A stretch of 64,000 nt of DNA. It comes from Streptomyces leeuwenhoekii. GTDB lineage: Bacteria > Actinomycetota > Actinomycetes > Streptomycetales > Streptomycetaceae. Every line of letters starts with the position of its first letter. The stretch's first letter is position 1. The translations under genes were made by a program, and so were the position numbers. The notes under the pieces were generated by a model. The model worked only from the letters and a program-made list of their open reading frames with translations. It did no database searches and was not told the DNA's origin. Of the stretch, positions 1-8,739 are shown piece after piece. The stretch lies in NCBI RefSeq assembly GCF_001013905.1, contig NZ_LN831790.1:5098001-5162000 (forward strand), read 5' to 3'.

Positions 1-80
1 CCCCCTCGGGTGGTTCGACCGTAGGCCCGCGCGGGGCCGGTGCTCAAGGAAAGCGCGGGGGCCGCAACAGGACCGCCATA

Positions 81-118
81 CGCCGTTCATGAACGCTCGC
101 GAACGTTCATGGACGGCG
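81..118. promoter_or_regulatory. Inverted-repeat operator candidate upstream of the MFS gene
   Basis: A 15-bp arm at 81-95 is repeated inverted at 104-118 with 14 of 15 positions matching, around an 8-base spacer. The core is CATGAACG (88-95) and CGTTCATG (104-111). It lies about 85 bases before the MFS start codon. Dyads of this size are typical of TetR or MarR repressor sites in front of efflux genes; that role is inferred. No gene was found in bases 1-201. Confidence 0.45.
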
Positions 119-201
119 CGGCGGTCGTAGGACCAAGGTCGCAGCCCCGGACCGTCCCGGGACAGGAGCCACCACCGGTTGTGGCCCTTACGCTGGCGTC
201 C

Positions 202-1683
202 ATGACCGCCCCTGAACCGCGCGACACCGAAGCCGCGCGCCCCGCCACCGCCCATGAAGGTGTCCCCGGCGGCCCCGCCCCGGCGGGCGAGACCGTGCTG
301 AGCCGCGCCTACCGGGCGCTGAGCATCGGCATCGTCTCCGTCGTCGTCCTGATCGCCTTCGAGGCGACGGCGGTCGGCACGGCGATGCCGGTGGCGGCGC
401 GGGAGCTGCACGGGGTGTCGCTGTACGCGTTCGCGTTCTCGGGCTACTTCACGACGAGCCTGTTCGGGATGGTGCTGTCCGGCCAGTGGTCGGACCGGCG
501 CGGCCCGGTGGCGCCGCTGACCTGCGGTATCGCCTCGTTCGCGGCGGGGCTGCTGCTGTCGGGCACGGCCGGGGCGATGTGGCTGTTCATCCTCGGGCGG
601 GCGGTGCAGGGGTTCGGCGGCGGGCTGGTGATCGTCGCGCTGTACGTGGTCGTCGGCCGGGCCTATCCGGAGCGGCTGCGCCCGGCGATCATGGCGGCGT
701 TCGCGGCGGGCTGGATCGTCCCCTCGATCGTCGGGCCGCTCGCCTCCGGCGCGGTGACCGAGCACCTGGGGTGGCGCTGGGTGTTCATCGGCATCCCGGC
801 GCTGGTGGTCCTGCCGCTGGCGCTGGCGCTGCCGCGGATACGCAGCCGGGCGTCCGGCCCGGTGCCCGGGGCGGACGGCCGGGGCACCGGGCCGGCCTCC
901 TTCGACCGCCGCCGCATCCGTCTCGCCCTCGCCATCTCGCTCGGCGCCGGGCTGCTCCAGTACGCCGCCCAGGACCTGCGCTGGTTGTCGCTGCTGCCCG
1001 GCGCGGCGGGCGCGGCGCTGCTCGTCCCGGCCGTGCTCGGCCTGCTCCCGCGCGGCACCTGGCGGGCGGCCCGCGGCCTGCCCTCCGTGGTGCTGCTGCG
1101 CGGCATCGCGGCGGGGTCCTTCATCGCCGCCGAGTCCTTCGTGCCGCTGATGCTGGTCACCCAGCGCGGGCTGAGCCCGACGCTGGCCGGGTTCTCGCTC
1201 GCGGCGGGCGGGGCGACCTGGGCGCTGGGCTCCTGGCTGCAGGCGCGGCCGCGGGTGGAGCCGTACCGGGAGCGTCTGATGACACTCGGGATGGTGCTGG
1301 TCGCGGCGGCCATCGCCACCGCGCCGAGCGTGCTGATCGACGCGGTGCCCGCCTGGACGGTGGCCGTCGCCTGGGCGTTCGGCTGCTTAGGCATGGGCCT
1401 GGTGATCTCCTCCACCAGCGTGCTGCTGCTGAAGCTCTCCGCCCCCGAGGAGGCGGGCAGCAACTCCGCCGCCCTGCAGATCTCGGACGGCCTGTCCAAC
1501 GTCCTCCTGCTCGCCGCGGGCGGCGCCGCCTTCGCCGCGCTGGGCGGCGGCACCGTCGCCCACACGGCCACGGAGGCCACCGGCTCCCACCCGGCCGCGT
1601 TCGCGGCGGTCTTCCTGCCGATGGCGGGGGTGGCCCTGCTGGGGGCGTGGGTGACGACGCGGCTGCGGTCGCCGGCGGGGTGA
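202..1683 (+). CDS. MFS transporter (drug/efflux type) with a TTA codon
   Basis: A 493-residue membrane protein of the major facilitator superfamily, probably a proton-driven exporter. After a ~40-residue hydrophilic N-terminus it is a series of hydrophobic helices. A motif-A-like GQWSDRRG lies between TM2 and TM3, and FILGRAVQGFGGG is a typical TM4 segment. The ATG at 202 is chosen because the upstream in-frame extension has no membrane or signal character. The codon for Leu at 1387-1389 is TTA, which in Streptomyces is read by the bldA tRNA, so translation may be tied to development. An operator-like inverted repeat sits upstream (81-118). The substrate cannot be told from sequence. Confidence 0.85.
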   Translation: MTAPEPRDTEAARPATAHEGVPGGPAPAGETVLSRAYRALSIGIVSVVVLIAFEATAVGTAMPVAARELHGVSLYAFAFSGYFTTSLFGMVLSGQWSDRRGPVAPLTCGIASFAAGLLLSGTAGAMWLFILGRAVQGFGGGLVIVALYVVVGRAYPERLRPAIMAAFAAGWIVPSIVGPLASGAVTEHLGWRWVFIGIPALVVLPLALALPRIRSRASGPVPGADGRGTGPASFDRRRIRLALAISLGAGLLQYAAQDLRWLSLLPGAAGAALLVPAVLGLLPRGTWRAARGLPSVVLLRGIAAGSFIAAESFVPLMLVTQRGLSPTLAGFSLAAGGATWALGSWLQARPRVEPYRERLMTLGMVLVAAAIATAPSVLIDAVPAWTVAVAWAFGCLGMGLVISSTSVLLLKLSAPEEAGSNSAALQISDGLSNVLLLAAGGAAFAALGGGTVAHTATEATGSHPAAFAAVFLPMAGVALLGAWVTTRLRSPAG

Positions 1684-1794
1684 GGCGTATCCGATGCCGC
1701 CGAGCGGCTGGTGATCGGGGTGGCGACGGGTGAACTGGAAGACGTGAAGGTCATCTCGGAGGCGTTGCGGGACCTGGCGGAGCGGCCGGTGTGA
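1684..1794 (+). other. In-frame C-terminal remnant after the MFS gene
   Basis: The frame of the MFS gene stays open after its TGA for 36 codons, to a second TGA at 1792-1794. The residues (for example LVIGVATGELEDVKVISEAL) look like the end of a helical protein rather than random GC-rich translation. No good start codon precedes them. It may be a leftover of a deleted gene; I do not recognise the family. Confidence 0.2.
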
Positions 1795-1909
1795 CCTCGG
1801 TCCCACCCGGAGGCGACGTGGCCGGGTCCGGGCATCCGCCGGCCGGCGCCGCCGGTAGGGTGGCCCGGTTGTCATACGTGGCCGAGCCGTTCTACCCCCT
1901 CCGGAGACC

Positions 1910-3706
1910 GTGACTACCACCGCCAGCTCCAGCTCGTCGCACCACCTGTCCCCGGCTTTCCCCGGCCGTGCCCCCTGGGGCACCGCCAGCAAGCTGCGGG
2001 CCTGGCAGCAGGGGGCGATGGAGAAGTACATCCAGGAGCAGCCGCGCGACTTCCTGGCGGTCGCCACGCCCGGCGCCGGCAAGACGACGTTCGCGCTGAC
2101 GCTCGCCTCCTGGCTGCTGCACCACCATGTCGTGCAGCAGGTGACCGTGGTCGCGCCGACCGAGCACCTGAAGAAGCAGTGGGCGGAGGCCGCCGCGCGG
2201 GTGGGGATCAAGCTGGACCCCGAGTACAGCGCCGGTCCCCTCGGCAAGGAGTACGACGGCGTCGCCGTCACCTACGCGGGTGTGGGCGTGCGGCCCATGC
2301 TGCACCGCAACCGCGTCGAGCAGCGCAAGACCCTCGTCATCCTCGACGAGATCCACCACGCCGGTGACTCCAAGTCCTGGGGCGAGGCGTGCCTGGAGGC
2401 GTTCGAGCCGGCCACCCGGCGGCTGGCCCTCACCGGTACGCCGTTCCGCTCCGACACCAATCCCATCCCCTTCGTGACGTACGAGGAGGGGGCGGACGGC
2501 ATCCGCCGGTCGGCCGCCGACTACACCTACGGGTACGGGTCCGCCCTCGCCGACGGCGTCGTCCGGCCGGTCATCTTCCTCTCCTACAGCGGCAACATGC
2601 GCTGGCGCACCAAGGCCGGGGACGAGATCGAGGCCCGCCTCGGCGAGCCGATGACCAAGGACGCGATCAGCCAGGCCTGGCGCACCGCCCTGGACCCGCG
2701 CGGCGACTGGATGCCGGCCGTGCTGCGCGCCGCCGACCAGCGGCTGACCGAGGTGAGGAAGGCCATCCCCGACGCGGGCGCCCTCGTCATCGCCTCCGAC
2801 CAGGACTCGGCGCGCGCCTACGCCAAGCTCATCCGGGAGATCACCGGCCACAAGGCGACCCTCGTGCTCTCCGACGACGCCGGGGCCTCGAAGAGGATCG
2901 ACGAGTTCAGCGCGAGCGACGAGCGGTGGATGGTCGCCGTCCGCATGGTGTCCGAGGGCGTCGACGTGCCCCGCCTCGCGGTCGGGGTGTACGCCACCAC
3001 CATCTCGACGCCGCTGTTCTTCGCGCAGGCCGTCGGACGTTTCGTGCGGTCGCGGCGCCGGGGCGAGACCGCCTCGGTGTTCCTGCCGACCGTGCCCGAC
3101 CTGCTCTCCTTCGCCAACGAGATGGAGCGCGAGCGCGACCACGTCCTCGACAAGCCGAAGAAGGACGGCGAGGAGGACCCGTACGCCGAGGAGGACAAGC
3201 TCCTCAAGGAGGCGGAGCAGCAGAAGGACGAGGACACCGGCGAGCAGGACATGCTGCCCTTCGAGGCGCTGGAGTCCGACGCCGTCTTCGACCGGGTGAT
3301 GTACAACGGCGCCGAGTTCGGCATGCAGGCCCACCCGGGCAGCGAGGAGGAGCAGGACTACCTCGGCATCCCGGGGCTGCTGGAGCCCGAGCAGGTCCAG
3401 CTCCTGCTCCAGAAGCGGCAGGCGCGGCAGATCGCGCACAGCCGCAAGAAGCCGGACACCGAGGCGGACCTGCTGGAACTGCCCGCCGAGCGGCGCCCGG
3501 TGGTCACCCACAAGGAGCTGATGGAGCTGCGCCGGCAGCTCAACACCATGGTCGGCGCCTACGTCCACCAGAGCGGCAAGCCGCACGGCGTCATCCACAC
3601 CGAGCTGCGCCGGGTCTGCGGCGGGCCGCCCAGCGCCGAGGCCACGGCAGGGCAACTGCGGCAGCGCATCGCCAAGGTCCAGGAGTGGGCCACCCGGATG
3701 AAGTGA
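1910..3706 (+). CDS. SF2 DEAD/DEAH-type helicase
   Basis: A 598-residue superfamily 2 ATPase/helicase. Motif I is ATPGAGKTTFAL near residue 55, motif II is the DEIHH box near residue 147, and motif III is LTGTPFRSD near residue 178. The C-terminal RecA-like lobe has EGVDVPRLAVGVYATT and QAVGRFVRSRRRGE. An acidic, lysine-rich insert follows (around residues 410-440), then a basic tail. It resembles the UvsW/XPB-like single-gene helicases common in Streptomyces. Start is GTG at 1910. It stands alone and is closed by a hairpin at 3708. Its nucleic-acid role is unknown; repair is the default expectation of the family. Confidence 0.85.
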   Translation: MTTTASSSSSHHLSPAFPGRAPWGTASKLRAWQQGAMEKYIQEQPRDFLAVATPGAGKTTFALTLASWLLHHHVVQQVTVVAPTEHLKKQWAEAAARVGIKLDPEYSAGPLGKEYDGVAVTYAGVGVRPMLHRNRVEQRKTLVILDEIHHAGDSKSWGEACLEAFEPATRRLALTGTPFRSDTNPIPFVTYEEGADGIRRSAADYTYGYGSALADGVVRPVIFLSYSGNMRWRTKAGDEIEARLGEPMTKDAISQAWRTALDPRGDWMPAVLRAADQRLTEVRKAIPDAGALVIASDQDSARAYAKLIREITGHKATLVLSDDAGASKRIDEFSASDERWMVAVRMVSEGVDVPRLAVGVYATTISTPLFFAQAVGRFVRSRRRGETASVFLPTVPDLLSFANEMERERDHVLDKPKKDGEEDPYAEEDKLLKEAEQQKDEDTGEQDMLPFEALESDAVFDRVMYNGAEFGMQAHPGSEEEQDYLGIPGLLEPEQVQLLLQKRQARQIAHSRKKPDTEADLLELPAERRPVVTHKELMELRRQLNTMVGAYVHQSGKPHGVIHTELRRVCGGPPSAEATAGQLRQRIAKVQEWATRMK

Positions 3707-3707
3707 G

Positions 3708-3732
3708 GGCGGCGCCCGGGGCAGGCGCCGCC
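3708..3732 (+). terminator. Stem-loop terminator of the helicase gene
   Basis: A perfect 9-bp stem (GGCGGCGCC with GGCGCCGCC) and a 7-base loop begin directly after the helicase stop codon. There is no U-tract, as is usual for Streptomyces. Confidence 0.5.
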
Positions 3733-3943
3733 GCACCGCGCGCCGTACGTTCCGGGGCAAACACCGACGGTTCCCAGCGGCCCCTGCCCGGATTCTGGAC
3801 GGAGCCTTCCGCTGAGCGGACCCGCTCGCTACTGTCCCGCTACGCACACGCCCCGTGGCAGCGCCGCCGCGGAGCGCAGCCGTGAAAGCGACTGGGCCCG
3901 GGAGGACGCCGGGCCGTCAGCCGATCGGCGGCCTCGGACACGT

Positions 3944-3964
3944 GTCACCGACGGGACCGGTGAC
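3944..3964. promoter_or_regulatory. Palindrome upstream of the IclR regulator
   Basis: GTCACCG (3944-3950) and CGGTGAC (3958-3964) form a perfect 7-bp dyad with a 7-base spacer, 50 bases before the IclR-family start. An outer inverted repeat, GGCGGCCTC at 3927-3935 with GAGGCCGCC at 3979-3987, surrounds it. Autoregulation by the IclR protein is a reasonable inference. The rest of the 307-base gap (3707-4013) holds only the upstream terminator. Confidence 0.4.
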
Positions 3965-4013
3965 GCACTCCCTGTGAGGAGGCCGCCGACCTCACCACTA
4001 AGGAGTGGGCGTC

Positions 4014-4655
4014 GTGACCGCGGAGACCTCTCAGACGCTCGACAGGGGACTGCGGGTCCTCAAGCTGCTGGCCGATACGGACCACGGGCTGACCGTCACC
4101 GAGCTTTCCCACAGACTGGGCGTGAACCGGACGGTGGTGTACCGGTTGCTCGCCACCTTGGAGCAGCACGCGCTCGTCCGCCGTGACCTGGGCGGCCGCG
4201 CCCGCGTCGGGCTGGGCGTGCTGGGGCTGGGCCGCCAGGTGCATCCGCTGGTGCGCGAGGCGGCGATGCCGGCGCTGCGGGCGCTGGCCGAGGACATCGG
4301 GGCGACCGCCCATCTGACGCTGGTGGACGGGGCCGAGGCGCTCGCCGTGGCCGTCGTCGAGCCGACCTGGACCGACTACCACGTGGCCTACCGGGCCGGT
4401 TTCCGGCACCCCCTGGACCGGGGAGCCGCCGGCAAGGCGATCCTCGCGGCACGGCGGCAGCCGGCCGAGGATCCCGGGTACACCCTCACCCGGGGAGAGC
4501 TGGAGGCCGGGGCGAGCGGGGCCGCGGCGCCGCTGCTCGGCGTGTCCGGCGTCGAGGGCAGCGTGGGCGTGGTGATGCTGGCGGACGTGGTGCCCGAGCG
4601 GGTGGGCCCGCGGGTGGTGGACGCGGCCCGCGAGGTGTCCGAGGCGCTGCGCTGA
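4014..4655 (+). CDS. IclR-family transcriptional regulator (short form)
   Basis: A 213-residue DNA-binding regulator. The N-terminal winged helix-turn-helix covers about residues 5-65 (LTVTELSHRLGVNRTVVYRL), followed by an IclR effector domain with HLTLVDGAEALAVAVVEP and the HPLDRGAAGKAILAA signature. It is some 40 residues shorter than typical IclR proteins, the loss being in the effector domain. The GTG at 4014 is chosen because an AAGGAG ribosome-binding site (4000-4005) is 8 bases upstream, whereas the GTG at 4005 would overlap it. No adjacent catabolic operon reveals its ligand. A palindrome at 3944-3964 may be its own operator. Confidence 0.85.
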   Translation: MTAETSQTLDRGLRVLKLLADTDHGLTVTELSHRLGVNRTVVYRLLATLEQHALVRRDLGGRARVGLGVLGLGRQVHPLVREAAMPALRALAEDIGATAHLTLVDGAEALAVAVVEPTWTDYHVAYRAGFRHPLDRGAAGKAILAARRQPAEDPGYTLTRGELEAGASGAAAPLLGVSGVEGSVGVVMLADVVPERVGPRVVDAAREVSEALR

Positions 4656-4680
4656 GGCGAGGCGGGACCACAGACGGCAA

Positions 4681-4716
4681 CCCGCCGGCCGGTGCGGCTT
4701 GCGCCGGACCGGCGGG
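4681..4716 (+). terminator. Stem-loop terminator of the IclR gene
   Basis: CCCGCCGG at 4681 pairs with CCGGCGGG ending at 4716, with a further GC-rich inner stem around the loop. It lies 25 bases after the IclR stop codon. Confidence 0.4.
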
Positions 4717-4807
4717 CCACCGGGTCGCGCCGGTCCGCCCCTGTATCGGCGGGAGGGCGCCGGTACCGGGCACCGGCCGGATCGGGCCTTGGCGTTAGAT
4801 TGACTCC

Positions 4808-5599
4808 GTGCTCTCTCGCCTCAAACGCTCCCAGGCCGTCGCCGTGTGTGCCCTGCCCGTCGCCGCTCTGCTCGCCACCGCGGCGTTCGCGCCGCTGCCG
4901 TTCTCCGTGGCGCAGCCCGGCTCGACGGCGAACGTGCTCGGCGCGTACAAGGGCAGCGAGGTGATCAGGATCTCCGGCGCGCCCGTCCGCGAGACGAGCG
5001 GGCAACTGCGGATGACGACGATCGTGGCGACCGGGCCCGGCACCGACATCCGGCTCGTCGACGTGCTCGACAACTGGTTCGCCACCGACCGGGCCGTCAT
5101 GCCGCGCGACGCGGTCTACCCGAGCGGTGACGACCTGGAGGAGATCGAGCGGCACAACATCGAGCAGATGGAGGAGTCCCAGACCGCGGCGACCCGGGCG
5201 GCCCTCGGCCATTTGGGCCTCGACGCGTCGGACGTCGACGTCACCCTGAAACTCACCGACGTCGGCGGGCCCAGCGCCGGGCTGCTGTTCTCCCTCGGGA
5301 TCATCGACAAGCTGGAGGGCGACGGCAGCGGCGGGGACCTGACCGGCGGGAAGGTCATCGCCGGTACGGGCACGATCGACGCCGACGGCGAGGTCGGCGC
5401 CGTCGGCGGGGTCCCGCTCAAGACGCAGGCCGCCCGGCGGGACGGGGCGAGCGTCTTCCTGGTCCCGAAGGCCGAGTGCGGGCAGGCCGAGGCGGAGCTG
5501 CCCGAGGGGCTGCGGCTGGTCCCGGTGACCACCCTGAAGGGCGCGGTCGACGCGCTGAAGGCGCTCGCGTCGGGCAAGGGCCCGGTCCCCCGCTGCTGA
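4808..5599 (+). CDS. Secreted Lon (S16)-type protease lacking a PDZ domain
   Basis: A 263-residue exported protein. The first ~30 residues form a signal or membrane anchor (RLKRSQ, then a hydrophobic run ending near AFA). The C-terminal half is a Lon proteolytic domain: the catalytic Ser lies in GGPSAGLLFSL (Ser156) and the catalytic Lys in GVPLKTQAARRDG (Lys205). Relatives such as YlbL are usually larger because a PDZ domain sits between anchor and protease. That module is absent here and is replaced by about 110 residues with no motif I recognise. Start GTG at 4808. It stands alone, convergent with the ABC transporter operon. Confidence 0.8.
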   Translation: MLSRLKRSQAVAVCALPVAALLATAAFAPLPFSVAQPGSTANVLGAYKGSEVIRISGAPVRETSGQLRMTTIVATGPGTDIRLVDVLDNWFATDRAVMPRDAVYPSGDDLEEIERHNIEQMEESQTAATRAALGHLGLDASDVDVTLKLTDVGGPSAGLLFSLGIIDKLEGDGSGGDLTGGKVIAGTGTIDADGEVGAVGGVPLKTQAARRDGASVFLVPKAECGQAEAELPEGLRLVPVTTLKGAVDALKALASGKGPVPRC

Positions 5600-5627
5600 G
5601 CCGGCGGGACCGCGGGGGCGACCACCG

Positions 5628-6596
5628 TCAGCCGCCCTTGACGAACCCCTCCTTCTTCATCCAGTCCAGCGCCACGTGGTGGGGGTCCTCCCCGTCGACG
5701 TCCACCCGCGCGTTCAGCTCCCGCGCCACCGCGTCGGTCAGCTTCCCGGTGACGGGCGCGAGCACCTCGGCGATCGCCGGCCACGCGTCCAGCACCTCGG
5801 TGTTGACCACCGGCGTGGCGTTGTAGTTGGGGAAGAACCTCTTGTCGTCCTCCATCACCACCAGGTCCATCGAGCTGATCCGGCCGTCGGTGGTGTACAC
5901 CTCGCCGAACGTGCACGCCCCCTTGGCGACCTGGGTGTAGATGATCCCGGGGTCCATCTGCGTGATGCGGCGCGCCGGGACGTCCATCCCGTACGTCCGC
6001 TGCATGCCCGGCAGCCCGTCGCCCCGGTTGGCGAACTCGCCCTCCACGCACAGGGTCACCGCGCCCGGGTCCGACTTCGCCAGCCGGGCCACGTCCGACA
6101 GGGTCCGGGTGCCGTACTTCTCGAAGTTGGCCCGGTTCATGGCCAGCGCGTAGGTGTTGTTCAGCGACGCGGGCGGCAGCCAGGTCACCCCGTTGCGGCG
6201 GTCGGCGTCGCGCACCGCCCGCCACTGCTCCTGCGGGTCGGCGATGGGCTCGCTGCGGCCCAGGAAGGTGATCCAGCCGGTGCCCGTGTACTCGTACAGC
6301 GCATCGGCGTCACCGGCCAGGACCGCCTCGCGGGAGCCGATGGCGCCCTGGATGCCGGTGCGGTCCAGGACCTCGGCGCCGGCCGCCTGGAAGGCGATGC
6401 CCATGATCGCGCCGAGGATGAGCTGCTCGGTGAAGGCCTTGGAGGTGACGGTCAGATCGGCGCCCTCGAGCGGCCGGCCGCGGCCGACGGTGCCCGGTTC
6501 CACGTCGTCGCTCATGGGGGAGCCGCTGGTCAGGCCGCAGCCCGCCGCGGCCGACAGCAGCACCCCGGCCAGCAGCAGGCAGGCCCGGCGTCTCAT
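5628..6596 (-). CDS. Betaine/choline ABC transporter substrate-binding lipoprotein (OpuBC/ProX-like)
   Basis: A 322-residue extracytoplasmic binding protein. The N-terminus is a lipoprotein signal (RRRACLLLAGVLLSAAAGC, lipobox AAGC). The mature part matches the OpuAC/OsmF class, with VTSKAFTEQLILGAIM, DADALYEYTGTGWI and VVMEDDKRFFPNYNATPVVN. These proteins bind glycine betaine, choline or related quaternary amines for osmoprotection. It is the last gene of a four-gene minus-strand operon; its ATG overlaps the stop of the upstream permease by 4 bp. The exact ligand is not deducible. Confidence 0.88.
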   Translation of the reverse strand: MRRRACLLLAGVLLSAAAGCGLTSGSPMSDDVEPGTVGRGRPLEGADLTVTSKAFTEQLILGAIMGIAFQAAGAEVLDRTGIQGAIGSREAVLAGDADALYEYTGTGWITFLGRSEPIADPQEQWRAVRDADRRNGVTWLPPASLNNTYALAMNRANFEKYGTRTLSDVARLAKSDPGAVTLCVEGEFANRGDGLPGMQRTYGMDVPARRITQMDPGIIYTQVAKGACTFGEVYTTDGRISSMDLVVMEDDKRFFPNYNATPVVNTEVLDAWPAIAEVLAPVTGKLTDAVARELNARVDVDGEDPHHVALDWMKKEGFVKGG

Positions 6597-7465
6597 GTGC
6601 CCACCTCCAGACCGCGGGGGCGCAGCAGCAGCTCGGCCAGGGAGGCGAGCCAGTCGACGAAGAGGGCGAGGGCGACGGTGAGGATCGAGCCGAGCATCAG
6701 CACCGGCATCCGCTGGTTGGTGATGCCGGTGGTGATCAGCACGCCGAGCCCGCCGCCTCCACCGAAGGTCGCCAGGGTCGCCGTACCGACGTTGAGGACC
6801 AGGGCCGTGCGGATGCCCGCCAGGATCAGGGGCACCGCCAGCGGCAGCTCCACCCGGGTCAGCACGCCCAGCGGGGACATGCCGATGCCGCGGGCCGCCT
6901 CCAGCAGGGTGGGGTCGTTGGCCTTCAGGCCCGCGATGGTGTTCGACAGCACCGGCAGGACGGCGTAGACGATGATGCCGATCAGCGCCGCCCGGCGGCC
7001 GATGCCCAGCCAGATGACCAGCAGGGCCAGCAGGCCGATCGCCGGGGTCGCCTGGCCGATGTTGGCGAGCGCCATGGCCAGGGGAGTGGCCTTCCGGAAC
7101 GCCTTGCGGGTGAGCAGGACGCCCAGCGGGATGGCGATGATCAGCACGAAGAAGGTGGAGACGACGGTCAGTTCGACGTGCTGCCACAGCGCCTTGCTGA
7201 CCCGGCCGTCGGACAGGGCGTTCTCGCTGACGGAGTCCAGCTCCGCCTGCCGGAACCACAGCCAGGTCGCCAGCAGCACCGCGACGAGCAGCGCGGGCAG
7301 CAGGGTCAGCTTCTGCCGGCTGATCCGCCGCCCCGCCCGGGCGGGGGACGGCGGCCGGGGCTCCGGTTCCGGTTCCGGTTCCGTCTCCGCCTCGCCGTCG
7401 TCACGGAACATGAGCCCTCTGACCTCGTGCTCGCCCTCGGGCCGCGGTCCGGGAGGGGTGCTCAC
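6593..7465 (-). CDS. Betaine/choline ABC transporter permease (OpuBB/ProW-like)
   Basis: A 290-residue inner-membrane permease with a long, charged N-terminal tail including a Glu-Pro repeat, then about six transmembrane helices. The BPD_transp_1 coupling loop is EAARGIGMSPLGVLTRVELP. GTG at 7465 is preferred over an internal ATG at 7411 because it forms a GTGA overlap with the ATPase stop codon, implying translational coupling. It pairs with the second permease (8732-9379) to form the heterodimeric channel. Confidence 0.88.
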   Translation of the reverse strand: MSTPPGPRPEGEHEVRGLMFRDDGEAETEPEPEPEPRPPSPARAGRRISRQKLTLLPALLVAVLLATWLWFRQAELDSVSENALSDGRVSKALWQHVELTVVSTFFVLIIAIPLGVLLTRKAFRKATPLAMALANIGQATPAIGLLALLVIWLGIGRRAALIGIIVYAVLPVLSNTIAGLKANDPTLLEAARGIGMSPLGVLTRVELPLAVPLILAGIRTALVLNVGTATLATFGGGGGLGVLITTGITNQRMPVLMLGSILTVALALFVDWLASLAELLLRPRGLEVGT

Positions 7466-8739
7466 GCCGGTGCCCCCCGCTCGCCCGGGCCGCCGCCCTC
7501 CTGCCCGGCGCGGGTCTGCCCGGCCCTGGACTCCTCCAGGTCGTGCTGGTGCTCCAGGGCGTCGAGCCGGTCGGCCTCCAGCATCTCGTGCACGGAGTTC
7601 ATCAGCGTCTCCATGTCGACGACGCCCTCGTACGCGCCGCGCCGCCCGGTGACCGCGACCCGCCCCGCGTTGTCGGTGAGGACCGCCTCCAGCGCGTCCC
7701 GCAGGGTCGCGTCCCGGGTCACCGTGTCGTGCACCAGCGTGCCGGCCCGGGCCAGGGATCCCTTGGCGCGCGTCAGGTCGCCGCGCCGCAGCCACTTGTA
7801 GGGCCGTCCGCGCTTGTCGAGCAGCAGGACCTCGTTGGTGCCGCCGGCGCGCAGCCGCTGGAAGATGTCCTGGAGGGGGTCGTCGACGGTGGCCGTCGGA
7901 TAGTCGGTGATCTCGACATCGCCCACCCGGGTCAGGTTCAGCCGCTTCAGCGCCGCCCCGGCGCCCACGAAACCGGAGACGAAGTCGTCCGCCGGATTGG
8001 TGAGGATCGCCTCGGGGGTGTCGAACTGGGCGATGTGCGACTGCTCGCGCAGGACGGCGATCCGGTCGCCCAGCTTGATCGCCTCGTCGAAGTCGTGGGT
8101 GACGAAGACGATCGTCTTGTGCAGCTCGCGTTGCAACCGGATCAGCTCGTCCTGGAGGTGGTCGCGGGTGATCGGGTCGACCGCGCCGAACGGCTCGTCC
8201 ATCAGCAGCACCGGCGGATCGGCGGCCAGCGCCCGCGCCACCCCCACCCGCTGCTGCTGGCCGCCGGAGAGCTGGCGCGGATAGCGGCCGTGGAACTCGC
8301 CGGGGTCCAGCCCGACCAGATCGAGCATCTCCTCCACCCGGGCCCGGATCCGCGACTTCGGCCAGCCGATCATCTTCGGCACGATCCCGATGTTCTGGGC
8401 GACCGTCATGTGGGGGAAGAGGCCGGAGGACTGGATCGCGTAACCCACCTTGCGGCGCAGGCCCACCGGATCGATGTCGGTGACGTCCTCGCCGTCGATC
8501 CGGATCCGCCCGCTGGTGGGCTCGATCAGCCGGTTGATCATCTTGAGCGTGGTGGACTTCCCGCACCCCGAGGGGCCGACGAAGACGACCGTCTCGCCCG
8601 CCGCGATCTCCATGGTGACGTTGTCGACGGCCGGCTGCGGGTTCCCGTGGTAGCGCTTGGTCAGGTTCTCCAGTTCGATCGTCGCGCCCGTCGCGCCGGA
8701 AGGCCGCGCGGAGGGCGTCGCGGAGGTCGTCTCAGACAC
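7462..8739 (-). CDS. Betaine/choline ABC transporter ATP-binding protein (OpuBA/ProV-like)
   Basis: A 425-residue ATPase. Walker A is GPSGCGKSTT, the signature is LSGGQQQRVGVARALA, Walker B is VLLMDEPFGAVD, and the H-loop is VFVTHDF. After the nucleotide-binding domain comes a pair of CBS-like repeats (about residues 260-395), typical of OpuA-class transporters where they sense ionic strength. The C-terminus is a Glu/Gln/Gly-rich tail. Its stop overlaps the next permease start by 4 bp, and its own GTG start overlaps the preceding permease gene by 8 bp. Confidence 0.9.
   Translation of the reverse strand: MSETTSATPSARPSGATGATIELENLTKRYHGNPQPAVDNVTMEIAAGETVVFVGPSGCGKSTTLKMINRLIEPTSGRIRIDGEDVTDIDPVGLRRKVGYAIQSSGLFPHMTVAQNIGIVPKMIGWPKSRIRARVEEMLDLVGLDPGEFHGRYPRQLSGGQQQRVGVARALAADPPVLLMDEPFGAVDPITRDHLQDELIRLQRELHKTIVFVTHDFDEAIKLGDRIAVLREQSHIAQFDTPEAILTNPADDFVSGFVGAGAALKRLNLTRVGDVEITDYPTATVDDPLQDIFQRLRAGGTNEVLLLDKRGRPYKWLRRGDLTRAKGSLARAGTLVHDTVTRDATLRDALEAVLTDNAGRVAVTGRRGAYEGVVDMETLMNSVHEMLEADRLDALEHQHDLEESRAGQTRAGQEGGGPGERGAPA

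Noticed and set aside
1892..3847. A 651-codon minus-strand frame antisense to the 1910-3706 helicase
   Set aside because: Composition is that of an antisense shadow (rich in Leu/Gly/His/Arg) with no domain, against a clear helicase on the plus strand.
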